NCBI GenBank assembly: GCA_025267735.1
Contig: CM046298.1
Location: forward strand, 30,201,866-30,265,865
Length of the DNA stretch: 64,000 nucleotides
Source: Mactra quadrangularis
Taxonomy: Eukaryota; Mollusca; Bivalvia; Venerida; Mactridae
Reading direction: 5' to 3'
In this document: positions 32,064-43,881 of the stretch, in pieces
Layout: each line of letters opens with the position of its first letter
Numbering within the stretch: the stretch's first letter is position 1
Made by a program: the position numbers and the translations under genes
The notes under the pieces: generated by a model
What the model saw: the letters and a program-made list of their open reading frames with translations, nothing else
What the model was told of the DNA's origin: nothing
Database searches by the model: none

Positions 32064-33945
32064 GTAAATGTTTGATTGATTAGATTATTTTGGTTTCAAC
32101 ATCTATTATTTTATTTTGTATTGTCAAAGATCTGATTTAAAGTCTGTTTTAGTATTTCACCGGCTTGACGTTAGCGGTTAAATTTATGCACGCGCCAGTC
32201 TGTAGAGGAAGTTGGTCTTTGATTTATACACATCGTAAGATGACACCGTGTTGCTACTGTTCCGTTTGATTTATTTGGTGAGTGAATACGACCATTTCTA
32301 GAAACTCGTTTTTTGTTCGTAAATTATTGTCAATAGTGTCTTTATAAATGTGTTTGCAATGATCATATTTAAAATAGGGTGATTAGCATTGGTCCAGTAG
32401 AGTGGGTGGGGTAAACTGAAAGTAAGAGTCAATTAGGCACTTTAAACATGACCGTCTTGGAGATGATTTATGTATTATATACTTGAAACTAGATGAAGAT
32501 TTGCTATGATTGAGATTCGTTTTGCTTTAGGTTCTCTATATTTCCAAGTTCCAGTCATTCTGGCTTTTAGTTTTACTTTTTAGGACGAAATTAAAATATA
32601 GATCTATCTACTGTTATTCTACTAGAGTTTGGAAGATAATCCCATAGTCATACTAGTCTTAGACTTATTATCTTATGACAAAGGGTTATGAGTAATGTTA
32701 AAACATTTGTCTAGTTAATTGAGCAAACAGGAAAGTTTTCTCACCTCCCTTAGACCCTCTAAATAAATTCATTTGAGAAAATTAAAAAAAATATATTATG
32801 GTGTGGATGGATTGATATAAGTGAAAATACTCATTTCACTGTTGCAGAATCAATAATTAGTCATTGATTGTCTGAAATAGTGTGGTTACTAATATTGAAA
32901 GGTTTTCATTTGATGTTATGTGTAACTCATATTGATTTTTCCATGAACATGATTGATGAAGTCATTGATAATGGTGTTGTTTTGATGTTTTATTATAGTG
33001 ATTCATGTGTAGTTACTCTTAGCATTGAATTTGGTGTACATATATTGTCTGTGATATTGTTCTTTACTTGGTAAGCTCACCTGGAAATTAATATTATTTT
33101 AGATCTTGACATAAAATCATTAGATATTGGCTTCATTCAATGCATTTATTCTTTCTTCTAGAAGCACTTTTATAGTTGCATACAACAGTTCTCGACTTGA
33201 GTATAGGTAAGGAAGCAGGGCTTTTTTCAGTATTTGGAACATTTGGGGAAATTTTATCGCAATATCATAGACAGGGGAACAAAAATCCAAGTTAAACTCC
33301 AAATTTGGGGAAAACTGCATGATTTTAAAGAAATTTTAAGAGGGGAAGGGGCCTATTAACGGCCCCTATTATGTAAGGAAAAAAAGCCCTGGGAAGGGTA
33401 GTAACCCATATTGTGAATTATGTTAGGTTGTGTCATGGATCATACACCATTGTCTTTATGCTTTCTTTTATGTTGGTGTCATAGAGTGGCTATTTAGGAC
33501 TCTGTGTCCCAGGTTCACTCCTACAGTCCTAGTCCAAGTTTGAGCCCATGTGCATAACCCTTAGTTTGTATGATCCCTACCTCAGATTTTCCTCATAATA
33601 CTTTTACAAGCTTCAATAATTTGATGAGAGATTCTGGTATACAGCAACCTTTCTTTCCCTTTCCTTCAAGCTGGCTTTATGGTAATAAGATTGGAATTTC
33701 TATCACCATACTAATTCAACAAAATCAGGCTTCAATGTTTCATTCTGAATCTTTTGTCATATTCCTTGGCCAAAACTTAAGGATCTATAATGATTGTAGT
33801 TGTTATTCAGTCATGAGAGAAACAAAATGAGGTATTTCATAATCTATATCTGTCAGATAATTTATAGATTGATCGAAATATTTTCATGGTAGGGGGAGGT
33901 GGAGCAACATCTTTGCAAAATAAGGTTAAATCATAAAGTGTATGA

Positions 33946-34251
33946 AGAAAGTCAGGAAGAAAGTCACCACAAAATAAAAATGATAACTACAACCTACCTA
34001 GAAACAAATATAAAACCCCTACTAACAGGGTTAGTAGAAATAAATCCATTTCTCCAAATGTGAACTCACGTAAAACTAGAAGTACACAGAAACAAGTGCC
34101 AACACAGCGTACACAGTCAAGGTCGATGTCATTAAACAGACGAGATACTACTAAAAATAGACATAGGGAAAACCCGCGACGTGAAAGCAAGAAATGTGAT
34201 TCGTCTAACAAAAATAACACGGGTCAGAGGTCGGCTGAAAAAGAGGCGTAG
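33946..34251 (+). CDS. LINE ORF1 remnant, basic tail in frame with ORF2
   Basis: 101 codons between an in-frame TGA (33943-33945) and TAG (34249-34251), rich in Asn, Arg, Lys, Ser and Thr (for example RKTRSTQKQVPTQRTQSRS). The first ATG in the frame, at 34060, gives 63 residues. It resembles the basic C-terminal tail of an ORF1 nucleic-acid-binding protein, but no zinc knuckle or coiled coil is left, which suggests 5' truncation. It is in the same frame as ORF2. Confidence 0.55.
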   Translation, partial: RKSGRKSPQNKNDNYNLPRNKYKTPTNRVSRNKSISPNVNSRKTRSTQKQVPTQRTQSRSMSLNRRDTTKNRHRENPRRESKKCDSSNKNNTGQRSAEKEA

Positions 34252-37200
34252 GACAGTAGGGAGAATAGTGAATTGTCGTTTTGTGTTTTAAACGTACAAG
34301 GTTTAATAGGAAAGACATACAACAAACTACACAGTGATGAAATTAAATGTTTATTTAAACAACATGACATAATTTTATTTACAGAAACATGGCTAGACAA
34401 TAATATTGATTGTTCTTTTCCTGGTTTTACACACTACGTGTTAAATAGAATTAATATTAACAAGAAAGCTCGCCGAAATAGCGGTGGTGTAATTATATAT
34501 GTGTCAAATAATATTTCAAAACATGTTTCATTGATTAAATCTGTTGAAGATTGTATATTATGGTTAAAAATTGATAAATGTTTATTCGGCTATGAAAATG
34601 ATGTACTATTATGTTTATGCTACAACGTTCCTTCGGGTAGCAGCCGAGAAGTATTTGTAGATTATAGTATTTTTGATAACCTATGCAATGATATTGTATA
34701 TTTTGATAATCTTTATCACGAGAAATGTAATTTTCTCATTACTGGTGATTTCAATAGTAGGGTCGGTAGATTAAATGATTTTATTCAAGATGATTTTATA
34801 CATGATACTTTACCTAATGACTATATATGTGATAATGTATTAAAACGAGTCACTAAAGATTCTTCTGTAAATAGTCATGGCAGAAACTTAATTGAATTTT
34901 GTAAAACAACTGGTGTAAGAATTATGAATGGTAGAGTTGGAAATCCTGACAATTCTGGTAATTTCACATGTGTAAAAGAATCAGGTTGTAGTGTAGTTGA
35001 CTATGTATTATGTAAACCTGATTTTATACCTTATTTTAACTCGTTCTATGTACATGATCCAAATATTATATCCGATCATTGTGTTATTTCATTCTCGGTT
35101 AAATGTATTCAATATGTTAATAATGAAACAGTGAATGAGGATTCTTCACTAGAACGTTTAGATTATACCTATATTTGGGACAATAATAAGAAGGATTCAT
35201 ACTTGAAAAGTATTAATAATGATTTATTTCAAAATGACCTTAATATATTAGTTAACCAATTAGAAAATAATGAGTCTATACCTGATATCGAAGAAAACGT
35301 GTCTAATTTCTACGATTTAATGGAAAACGTATGTAGTCCGTTGTTTAAACATAAATTTAATAGAAAAAATAAGAAAAATAATAATTTAAAAAATATTGAA
35401 AATCCATGGTTTGACCATGAATGTAATGATTATAGGAAATGTTTCTATGACGACTTAAATAAATATAGGGCTGACAAAAACGTAGAAAATAGAAAAAATA
35501 TGACAAAATCTAGGGGGCAATATAAGAAAATTATAAAAAAGAAAAAGCTAAACTATGATAAAATACAAACAAATAAATTAGAATCAATACGCTTTAAAAA
35601 CGCTAAAGAATATTGGAAAATGTTAAAACATATTAACACGAACAATAACAGTACAAAAATAACGACCTCGGAATTTATGAAGTATTTTAAATCGGTGAAT
35701 GACCCAGAGTCCGTATTTTTTCAGCCGGACGAGGATATCATACATTTTAATGAGAGATTCATAAATAATGAGTTACAGGTAATGTTCGAGGAACTAGATT
35801 CCCCTATAACACACCGAGAAATTTTAAATGCATGTAAACAATTAAATTTGAACAGATCGAGTGGACCAGATTACGTGCTGAATGAATTTTTTAAATATGG
35901 TTTTAACTACTTGTCGACATACTTAATTACATTATTCAATAAAATATTTGACTCAGGCATCTTACCGTCAAAATGGACTGAGGGCTACATAATCCCCTTA
36001 CACAAGAAAAATGATATCAATCAGCCGGAAAATTTCCGTGGGATAAGTTTATTATCTCATTTTGGCAAGTTATTCACGCGGGTCTTAAACAATCGATTAA
36101 ATAAATGGGCAGAGGAATATTTTGTTTATGTTGAGGCCCAAGCGGGTTTTAGGAAAAACATGAGTACTACAGATAATTTATTTATTTTACACGGACTTAT
36201 CAATCATTGTTTAAATGAAAGAAAGCAATTATTTGTATGTTTCGTTGATTTTACAAAAGCGTTTGATTACCTTGTCAGGGAAAATATTTATTACAAACTT
36301 ATTAAATATGGAGTCAGGGGCAAAATGTTAAGTATAATTAAATCAATATATAGCAACGTAAAATCTAAAGTAAAACATAACCAAACTCTTAGCGATAGTT
36401 TCGAATGTTTTCTTGGGGTAAGACAAGGGGATTGCTTGTCACCTTTTATTTTCTCTATGTATGTAAATGATTTAGAAGAGTATATGATTTTAAATGGGTT
36501 TAAGGGTATTGATATCGGAATGCTAAAGTTATTTTTATTACTATACGCTGATGACATTGTTATTTTTGCGGAATCTAGCGACGAGCTACAAAATGGATTG
36601 AATGTCCTTAGTAATTACTGTGACAGATGGAAACTTATAGTCAATGTTGATAAAACCAAAGTAATGATATTTAAGAAGGGTACAAATCACAATCAAAATA
36701 TTGAATTTAATTATAACGGAACAAAACTCGAAATTGTTTTTAAATTTACATACCTCGGTATTGTTTTTACTACAAATGGGTCGTTCACAAAAACGTTTGA
36801 TACTTTAAGCGGACAAGCCATGAAAGCTATTTATAAAATTAAAGGCTATTTATCAAAGTTTCCCGATATTTCCATTAGCCATAAACTAGATCTTTTTGAC
36901 AAATTAGTATCTCCAATTTTAAACTACGGCGCTGAATTGTGGGGGTTCTTAGACGCAAAGTCAATCGAACAAGTTCATACCAAATTTTGTAAACAAACAT
37001 TAGGGTGTAGAGTTCAAACTCAAAACAATTTTATTTATGGGGAACTGGGGCGCTTACCTCTTAAATGTAATAGACTAATACAAGTTGTTCGATACTGGTT
37101 AAAAATCGTAACTGATTCAGAAAATAAATACAGAAAATTGATATATAATATGATGCTAAATGATTTTAATCTATATCCGGACAGAAACAATTGGGTGGGT

Positions 37201-37749
37201 AATGTAAAACATATCTTGGAATCATTAGGATTTAATGATGTATGGTTATTTCAAGGTGTTGGAAATATTCCTCATTTCTTAAACATATTAAAAATACGCA
37301 TTAAAGATAATTTTATTCAAAAATGGAATGAAGAGATTAATAATTCATCAAGAGCATGTACTTACAAGCTTTTTTCAAAATTTGACTTTAAAATGTACTT
37401 AGACTGTATCAAAGTTAACAAATATCGTTTAGCTCTCTGTAGGTTAAGAACGTCGAGTCATCATTTAGAGATTGAAACAGGCAGATGGACAAAACCTCGT
37501 AAAACACCTAGATCCGAAAGAAAATGTCAATTATGTAACACACTCGAAGATGAATTCCATTTTATATTAGAATGTCCACTGTACTTTGATTTAAGACAAA
37601 ATTTTATAAAACAATATTTCTGGAGAAGACCAAATATACCTAAATTTATTGAACTTATGTCATCGGAAAATCGATCTATTATTTTCAACTTATCTAAATA
37701 TATATACAAGAGTTTACAACGGAGAAACAATGAATACTATGTTAGATAA
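34252..37749 (+). CDS. LINE ORF2: APE-type endonuclease and reverse transcriptase
   Basis: The frame is open from the codon after TAG 34249-34251 to TAA 37747-37749, and 1158 codons from TTG 34273, the numbering used here; no ATG lies near the beginning. Endonuclease motifs: LNVQG (Asn 7), TETW (Glu 38), TGDFNSR (Asp 159, Asn 161), SVVDYVL and SDH (267-269). Reverse transcriptase motifs: FVDFTKAFD (657-665), VRQGDCLSP (716-724) and LLYADDIVIF with the catalytic YADD at 758-761. A C-terminal zinc knuckle C-x2-C-x7-H-x4-C uses residues 1085, 1088, 1096 and 1101. No RNase H is recognisable. The set of domains fits the endonuclease-bearing LINE clades; I cannot name the clade from reading alone. 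Confidence 0.93.
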   Translation, partial: DSRENSELSFCVLNVQGLIGKTYNKLHSDEIKCLFKQHDIILFTETWLDNNIDCSFPGFTHYVLNRININKKARRNSGGVIIYVSNNISKHVSLIKSVEDCILWLKIDKCLFGYENDVLLCLCYNVPSGSSREVFVDYSIFDNLCNDIVYFDNLYHEKCNFLITGDFNSRVGRLNDFIQDDFIHDTLPNDYICDNVLKRVTKDSSVNSHGRNLIEFCKTTGVRIMNGRVGNPDNSGNFTCVKESGCSVVDYVLCKPDFIPYFNSFYVHDPNIISDHCVISFSVKCIQYVNNETVNEDSSLERLDYTYIWDNNKKDSYLKSINNDLFQNDLNILVNQLENNESIPDIEENVSNFYDLMENVCSPLFKHKFNRKNKKNNNLKNIENPWFDHECNDYRKCFYDDLNKYRADKNVENRKNMTKSRGQYKKIIKKKKLNYDKIQTNKLESIRFKNAKEYWKMLKHINTNNNSTKITTSEFMKYFKSVNDPESVFFQPDEDIIHFNERFINNELQVMFEELDSPITHREILNACKQLNLNRSSGPDYVLNEFFKYGFNYLSTYLITLFNKIFDSGILPSKWTEGYIIPLHKKNDINQPENFRGISLLSHFGKLFTRVLNNRLNKWAEEYFVYVEAQAGFRKNMSTTDNLFILHGLINHCLNERKQLFVCFVDFTKAFDYLVRENIYYKLIKYGVRGKMLSIIKSIYSNVKSKVKHNQTLSDSFECFLGVRQGDCLSPFIFSMYVNDLEEYMILNGFKGIDIGMLKLFLLLYADDIVIFAESSDELQNGLNVLSNYCDRWKLIVNVDKTKVMIFKKGTNHNQNIEFNYNGTKLEIVFKFTYLGIVFTTNGSFTKTFDTLSGQAMKAIYKIKGYLSKFPDISISHKLDLFDKLVSPILNYGAELWGFLDAKSIEQVHTKFCKQTLGCRVQTQNNFIYGELGRLPLKCNRLIQVVRYWLKIVTDSENKYRKLIYNMMLNDFNLYPDRNNWVGNVKHILESLGFNDVWLFQGVGNIPHFLNILKIRIKDNFIQKWNEEINNSSRACTYKLFSKFDFKMYLDCIKVNKYRLALCRLRTSSHHLEIETGRWTKPRKTPRSERKCQLCNTLEDEFHFILECPLYFDLRQNFIKQYFWRRPNIPKFIELMSSENRSIIFNLSKYIYKSLQRRNNEYYVR

Positions 37750-38151
37750 TCACTTTCTCCCTATATACATAAACATATTTATACATTTATCTATGTACTT
37801 ATCTTAATATCTATATACTCATCTCCAACATTATATTATACTATTATAGAACGCACATGTCTATACTAATATTAGACCATTGGAGCATTCTATGAAGTAA
37901 TTAAGAAAATATACTTTATAGGTAATTAGCAACTATTTATTTTTATGTATTGATATAATGTCACCAAACTTTCATATATTCTATGGATTGATTTTGATTA
38001 TGTATTTAATATTAGACATGATCATATATTTATGTTTAACATTGAATATTGATTTATATGCATGCCTTCACTGGAAATGTAAATGTTGAAATGAATGTAT
38101 TTTAATGTATTGTATAAATGTAAAATCATGGACATATTGTCTAAATTTTGA

Positions 38152-38178
38152 AATAAATTATCTATCTTATCTATCTAT
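38152..38178 (+). repeat. LINE 3' end: aataaa followed by TATC-repeat tail
   Basis: aaataaattatctatcttatctatctata marks the probable end of the retrotransposon. A short tandem repeat instead of poly-A is typical of several LINE clades that prime on simple repeats. Confidence 0.6.
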
Positions 38179-38179
38179 A

Positions 38180-41100
38180 AATGAATTATAAAGTACATGT
38201 AACTGATTGATAGTGATGTAAAATTTCATACTAAGAAGTGTAGTTTGATATTATAGATTAAGAAATAGATGAACTGGATTTATATTGATATGTTATATAT
38301 TTGTATCAGTAGGTGTTTGTTTGTGTTTGAATAATCTACCGCTGTGAATAATTGACGAAAAGATGAAAACTATGACCTCAATACATATAATTATGTTGAT
38401 CTCGCCTGGTTTAATATTAGTTAACATGATGTGAAGTCAAGCAGAGATTGTTGTGGATTGTAATACTTAGGGTTTATATGTGATATAATTTTTTGCTACA
38501 TTTTTGATACAAAGTTTTCATTCGGTCGAAAAGAAATACATTGAGTATTGACTACTGTATTCAGAAAAAATTGGATTTTATCATTACTGATAGATTGCAT
38601 TTGTGTAATTGGATTGCACTTAAAGTTCAATGACACTTTGCTTATCTTGATTAAATTATGTAAGTTGAATGTTGAAATGTAAGTAGTTAGTATTCATTAA
38701 ACAGGAGCCATAGTTTAGAAATAGAAAATAGTGAATAGGCAAGTTTTGTATTACTACTGTTTTGTTATAAGGATTTTTGGGTGATTCTGCTACAAAAAAG
38801 GAAATTATTTTGTTACAATAATTATAAATAGTAATTTAACAAAGTGGATTAAACTTTGTAATAAAGGTTTTTTATAAATGAAAAGTTCGCAGTATTAAAT
38901 TTAAAGCTAAAATCCCCAAATTAACAATATTTTTTTGTTGATAATAATGATTTCAGTCTATATTAATGTACCATAGTTATTTTAGTCAAACATCAAAAAT
39001 ATTTATAACTTAATAATCTTAGTGGTATGATAATGTATTGATAGATTAATTTATGAATGTTTAAATCATACTAAGTTTAAGATGAGAAATTTTATGTTTA
39101 TGTTCAAGGTTATAGCAAACATATTTGTTTATAACATGTTAACTTTGAGATGGGGCTATTGCAAAGCAGTTGTTCATTTTGAAACTCATTTTGTACTCCT
39201 CAGTATGTTCAGTGACTTTTTTAAGAGTGGGTATTGTACCCACCAATGTTGAAAAATGTGGGTATGAGGAAATAAAAGTGGGTACACCAGTTTAAAAAAG
39301 TTTTTTTGACAAAAGTACAAGACGATTTCTCCCCTATTCTCCGACGAGACGATCTGTCCCCTGTCACATTCGTCTTTAGATGATTCGTCCCAAAAACGAA
39401 CATAGTTTCGGCAAATCCAGGTCATCTTTAACTTTACCCCACATTAGTTTATGATAAACTATAAACATAGATGAACACAATATCATCGAATGGCGGGTGA
39501 AAATCGAGTAATGTACAGTAGCCTCCTTTATTATTTTTTTGTAAGTGAATCTGGCGCTCGTGTGCAATACTAGTCGACAACAAATCATTAAGATAAGGTG
39601 CTACTTCATCGTTAGTTCGCAAATCTGATCGTATCATTAAAGTTTAGATTAACGCCTTTTTAATTTGGCAATACAATCAGTTAAATTCCTTTGCTTAGAC
39701 ATAATTATTGGTACGAATCATCGCGTCGTCAACGCTCTCTAGCAGAAAACTATCGAAGCCATGATTCTTTATTAGCGACGAAAACAAAAACAATCCACTT
39801 AGCGTTGCTGACGTCATTTCGGTAAAGGCTAAATGCCAGTAAAAACATAATAAGCTTAACAGAGTTACTGTTCGTTACATTATTATATATTTCGGTCCGC
39901 ATATTCGTACCCGTTAGGGTCTGAATATTCGCGTGAATTTTACTTTTTTGGTGTGAAATACGCGGATTTTCGCGTGATTGAACATGCTGCTCCTACGTAC
40001 ATTGTTTCTAGCTAATGCACTTTCTTATCATAAATTTTTTTAATAGTTGCCTTAATGTTAGTATGTTTTGGTGCATTTGCTAAATATATGATGGTATGTA
40101 TTTTAATGTACAAAATGAAATACTAATTTAACTACTCCATAATGAGAAAGTAAAATAATTCATTTTGGTCATTTGAGCTAATTCAGAACTGGCACTTTAT
40201 GGGTTTTCCATCCGCACACTCACTGCACTGGCAGTTTAAACAAAGTTTTTACACATTTATCATTATTTTGATTGTAACCGGTCGTTGGCTTATAAATGTA
40301 ACATCATTATAATACCTATATTAGACATAGTAGCTCAATTTGTAGCTATATTGTATTAGAACAGATCAATCTATGTATTATTCATAAGTATGCATTGAAA
40401 ATCAATTTTCTGCAACATGTCTGGTAATAGAGCTGGTAGTCATCTATACACATCTTACAGTCTACCATTAGCTATGACTGGTATTGACCTGTTGAATATA
40501 TGAAATCTATATTGATTTCTAGTTACTTTAAAATACAAAGATTATATTGATCAGTTCAGAGCTAAATGAACATCCTCACTGATCCATGACATTTATGATA
40601 ATTTAATTGGAGCAACCACATTACCACATTTGTCAATTAACTATTACATGTTAGTTAGCTGGAGACTTGGATTATTTTTTTCTAGTATGTTTAATGGGTT
40701 TTAAAACCTTTTTAAGTGCTACTACAATATTTGTCATATATTTGATTGCACCCAAATCATTATTTGTGAAAATTTGGGTTTTTTTGATGTTCTCTTTTGT
40801 TTATTTATGAGAGTAAAAATTTTGTTAACAAGAATTGACTTAGTGCTGGTGAACTTCAGTTGTGATAGAATGGAACTTGCCTTTATGTTTTGGATTCTCT
40901 TTCAAACCAGTGTTTATTTTCACTCTTAGGGAAAGGCCCTTTTTGAGGGGAGAACAGCGACAAAAACGAAATTAGGGTGAAAAAATTCCTATAGTTTCAA
41001 TACTTAAGATAACATGGATTCTCTAACAGAGGAACATTTCTGTTTACCTATATAAAATTTCAACTATTGAACCCATATATATTCATCTGTGATTTCTCTG

Positions 41101-42060
41101 TAATGCTTGAGGGATGGGCAAGAATGCTATAAAAAAGTACATAAGTTTTAGGACACTCCGATAGGGGTATTTTTTGACTTGGAAGGGGAAAAATATATAC
41201 TTTTTGGAGAGGGGAATTGGGCCCAAAATGGCCTGAAAAAACCACTGCAAACATTGAGCTTTTACTCATAAATCACAATAATTAACATTCATTTGGATTT
41301 CTCTCAAGCTTGTTTTCTTTGCTCACTACTTAATACTAATACTTATACCTAGTTAGCTAAATTTATATTATAAAGAAAGCAATGCATTCATAATACAATA
41401 TTTAAATTTTCTAATTGTTAAAATCTCCAAAATGAAAGCCTGAACAATGCATGTAGTTTTGTTATGAACGTTTTTGTAGTGTGACCTTGTGACAATGTCA
41501 GTCAGCGTAATTTAAATATTTACATAAAGTGTTTTTGATCATATCATAAAATTTAAACTTGCCTTATCTCCAATCTATTCATCAGCAAACCTGCCATGTT
41601 TTTATATTTTTTACTCCTTTTCTGTCAACCAGTCTGGATGACTCAGCTACCAGTCTTGTTTGCATTTCTTACAATGGTCGTTTAAAACCAATTTGTTTTT
41701 TAATTTATTATCAAGGTTATCGTTACTTGAGAATTTTAAGTATACATGTATTGTAATTGATTGGGGTAAACAATATTTTTGATAGTTATAATGATTTATG
41801 TAATCATATTTTATTTCAATCTATTCTCATTAGATCAGTTGTCTTTATTGATTTAAATATGTAACTTTGAATAGATCTGGTCTGTGTTGACAGTCTGTAT
41901 GAATAATTATGTTGTAAAGTTTATATCAGTTCATTGCTCCCTGTTGATAATCTACTATGATTAACTTTGTTATTAATGTGCATATAAACTGAGGAATGAG
42001 ATATGAGTCTTTTATGACATAGCTGTTAGTTGTATTATATTATATATAGTTACTACAAAA
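38180..42060. other. AT-rich DNA without recognised genes
   Basis: Probably intron of the candidate plus-strand transcript or intergenic. Weak decayed repeat words with ggggaaggggaa-type runs occur near 39230, 40920 and 41180, and similar words lie at 33330. No exon supported. Confidence 0.5.
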
Positions 42061-42069
42061 CTCTACAGG

Positions 42070-42392
42070 CAGCCGCCCGGCTAACTCAGTTGGTAGCATG
42101 CAAGTCTACTGAATGAGGGGTCGTGGGTCTGATTCCCGGGCGTGGCATACTATCGTGGAGCTTGGGCATGAAATAATTTCTACGGCCATTTTCCCTCCAT
42201 GATTTTTAATTATGTAGGGCAGTTGTCAGTCACTGACAAAAGTATGCACTTAGTAGTTGGTTAACAGCTAAATCCAGAGATTAAGCCTTTCCAGGAGGAG
42301 TGAGTAGGTTGACTGACTTATATATGACCTATTATTAGTTATATTATGACCTATACAATGTGTTGCTATGGCATAAAACCAAACAAACGAAC
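42070..42392 (+). mobile_element. tRNA-headed SINE (family A), full length
   Basis: The head gccgcccggctaactcagtt is followed by a body (tatcgtggagcttgggcatgaaataattt...) and a tail tggcataaaaccaaacaaacgaac. acaaaactc occurs just before and just after the element and is a probable target duplication. The A-box starts taactcag instead of tagctcag. Confidence 0.87.
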
Positions 42393-43101
42393 AAAACTCA
42401 GCAGTTTATTTCTGGACAGTAGGTACTGTGAAAATCAAAATTTTACAGGACCAAACCAAGTCTTACAAGACTGGAGACAGTTTACACATTTTGATGAACT
42501 GTAAACTGTGGACAAGATCAAATATTTTGCCCGACAGTTGGTCCTGTAAACCTGCAGATCTAGATGGGACCTTCTCTTGGTCGGCCATGTATTACAGTGA
42601 CTGTATTATATCAGGACTTTTTCTGTATTTTTGAGGAGCCTTGAACCTTACTGCAGCATTTGATGTTAACAGTGTCCTGAGACTTTGAGGATCAAATTTG
42701 GAAGAAGCATAGTTTTTCTTAGATTGGGATTTTGTCTGGATTCCTGAAACATCGTCTGGTTCTTATCAGAGTTTGAGTTTCCATGAATTGTTTCTAAAAA
42801 TTTGTGATTGAATCTGTATCCAAAATTCAGTCTACTAAATTAGGATATGAAAGTGGTTGTCTAAACGTCATTTTAGTAGCAAGCGCTATATCTTACTTGT
42901 AGATTTTCGGTTGCCCAAAAGAAATTATTAGTTGCCTGAACTTATAGGTGTTTGTCCCGAGCAACTGGATGTCCACTAATTTCAAAGACTGAAAGTTTAT
43001 TGGGGATTCCCTAGTATTAAAGAGGAAAATCTGAATAGCTTACTAGGCATTCCTTTGTGTTCCCTGGTAAGAATAGTATGTATTAAGCCCTGCTTTACTG
43101 T

Positions 43102-43500
43102 TAGAGGTGTAACGGTTAACCGATATATTGGTTAAAATTGCAATATGAATTACAACGTTTTTTTAACGGTTTGTTTTGTCCTGAACCGGTTTTTGTCATT
43201 ATGTGCAGTACTGATGGTTTTTATCAGAATCTGAAATTTGAATATTTGAATAAATGTTAAAATGTTGAAAACTTTTAATAATCTTATTGTGCTTTAAAAT
43301 GTTAAACATTTCGTCAACATATTTTACACAAGTCATTCAAATATTTGGATATGAAATTACACATATGCGTGTAACGAATGCAATACATGTGCATTAATTC
43401 ATGCTTGGCATGTCTACTACAAACCGATATGTATTGCAATGTGGGTTTTGAATATTGCAATATATTGCAATACGGGTTTTACCGTATTGTTACACCCCTA
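43102..43500. mobile_element. hAT-type MITE, 399 bp
   Basis: Ends TAGAGGTGTAACGG and (reverse complement) TAGGGGTGTAACAATACGG form imperfect terminal inverted repeats, and the insertion is flanked by a perfect 8-bp duplication TTTACTGT (43094-43101 and 43501-43508). The interior contains repeated GCAATAT motifs and no coding capacity. Ends and duplication length fit hAT. It is related to the element at 55793-56208. Confidence 0.85.
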
Positions 43501-43813
43501 TTTACTGTATAAAGTATAAGTGAACGAAGTGGGTAGGCAGGTTTCAAAATAAACTGTTACATTTTTAAACTGCTTTATTGCAGATTATAACATAGACATT
43601 AACAATATTAAAATAAATTTATAATTGTCATAATTTGATATTTTTATTATCTTGTGTATGCAGCCAACAAACAAGTTGTTGTAGATATAATGTTGTAGTT
43701 GAACTTGAATCTAAGTTGGTGAAGAAATGAAGTCTTTGTTCATGTCTACATACATGTATCATATAAATATGAAGTCTGAATAACTTATTGTTTTAATTTT
43801 TGTTTGTTTTCAG

Positions 43814-43881
43814 TTTATGAGAGACACTTGGAATATTAAAAGTGCCGGCAACCAACTAAATTAGTTTTTGTTTGAATTCTG
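43814..43881 (+). other. Candidate internal noncoding exon (68 nt)
   Basis: Flanked by tttgtttgttttcag and a consensus donor gtaagt. It contains an ATG followed by a 15-codon frame ending in TAG, so it would be 5'UTR with a small upstream frame. Confidence 0.45.

Larger units (their letters stand above)
33890..38178 (+). mobile_element. LINE-type (non-LTR) retrotransposon, nearly intact, probably 5' truncated
   Basis: It contains a short basic ORF1 remnant (33946-34248), a TAG, an endonuclease/reverse transcriptase frame (34252-37749), a 3'UTR of about 400 bp with aataaa near 38152, and a tail of TATC-type repeats ending about 38178. No LTRs are seen. The 5' limit is approximate, because no full-length ORF1 precedes it and no target duplication could be recognised with confidence. 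The long uninterrupted frame indicates a recent insertion. Confidence 0.85.

Noticed and set aside
33570..33830. 86-codon frame just upstream of the LINE, considered as ORF1
   Set aside because: Different frame from the element, no basic or zinc-knuckle sequence, and it lies before the likely 5' limit of the element.
36291..36557. Minus-strand frame within the LINE
   Set aside because: Antisense of the reverse transcriptase domain.
42070..42145. tRNA gene
   Set aside because: A and B boxes are good, but the acceptor stem does not close and the sequence continues into the SINE body with a flanking duplication. It is a SINE head.
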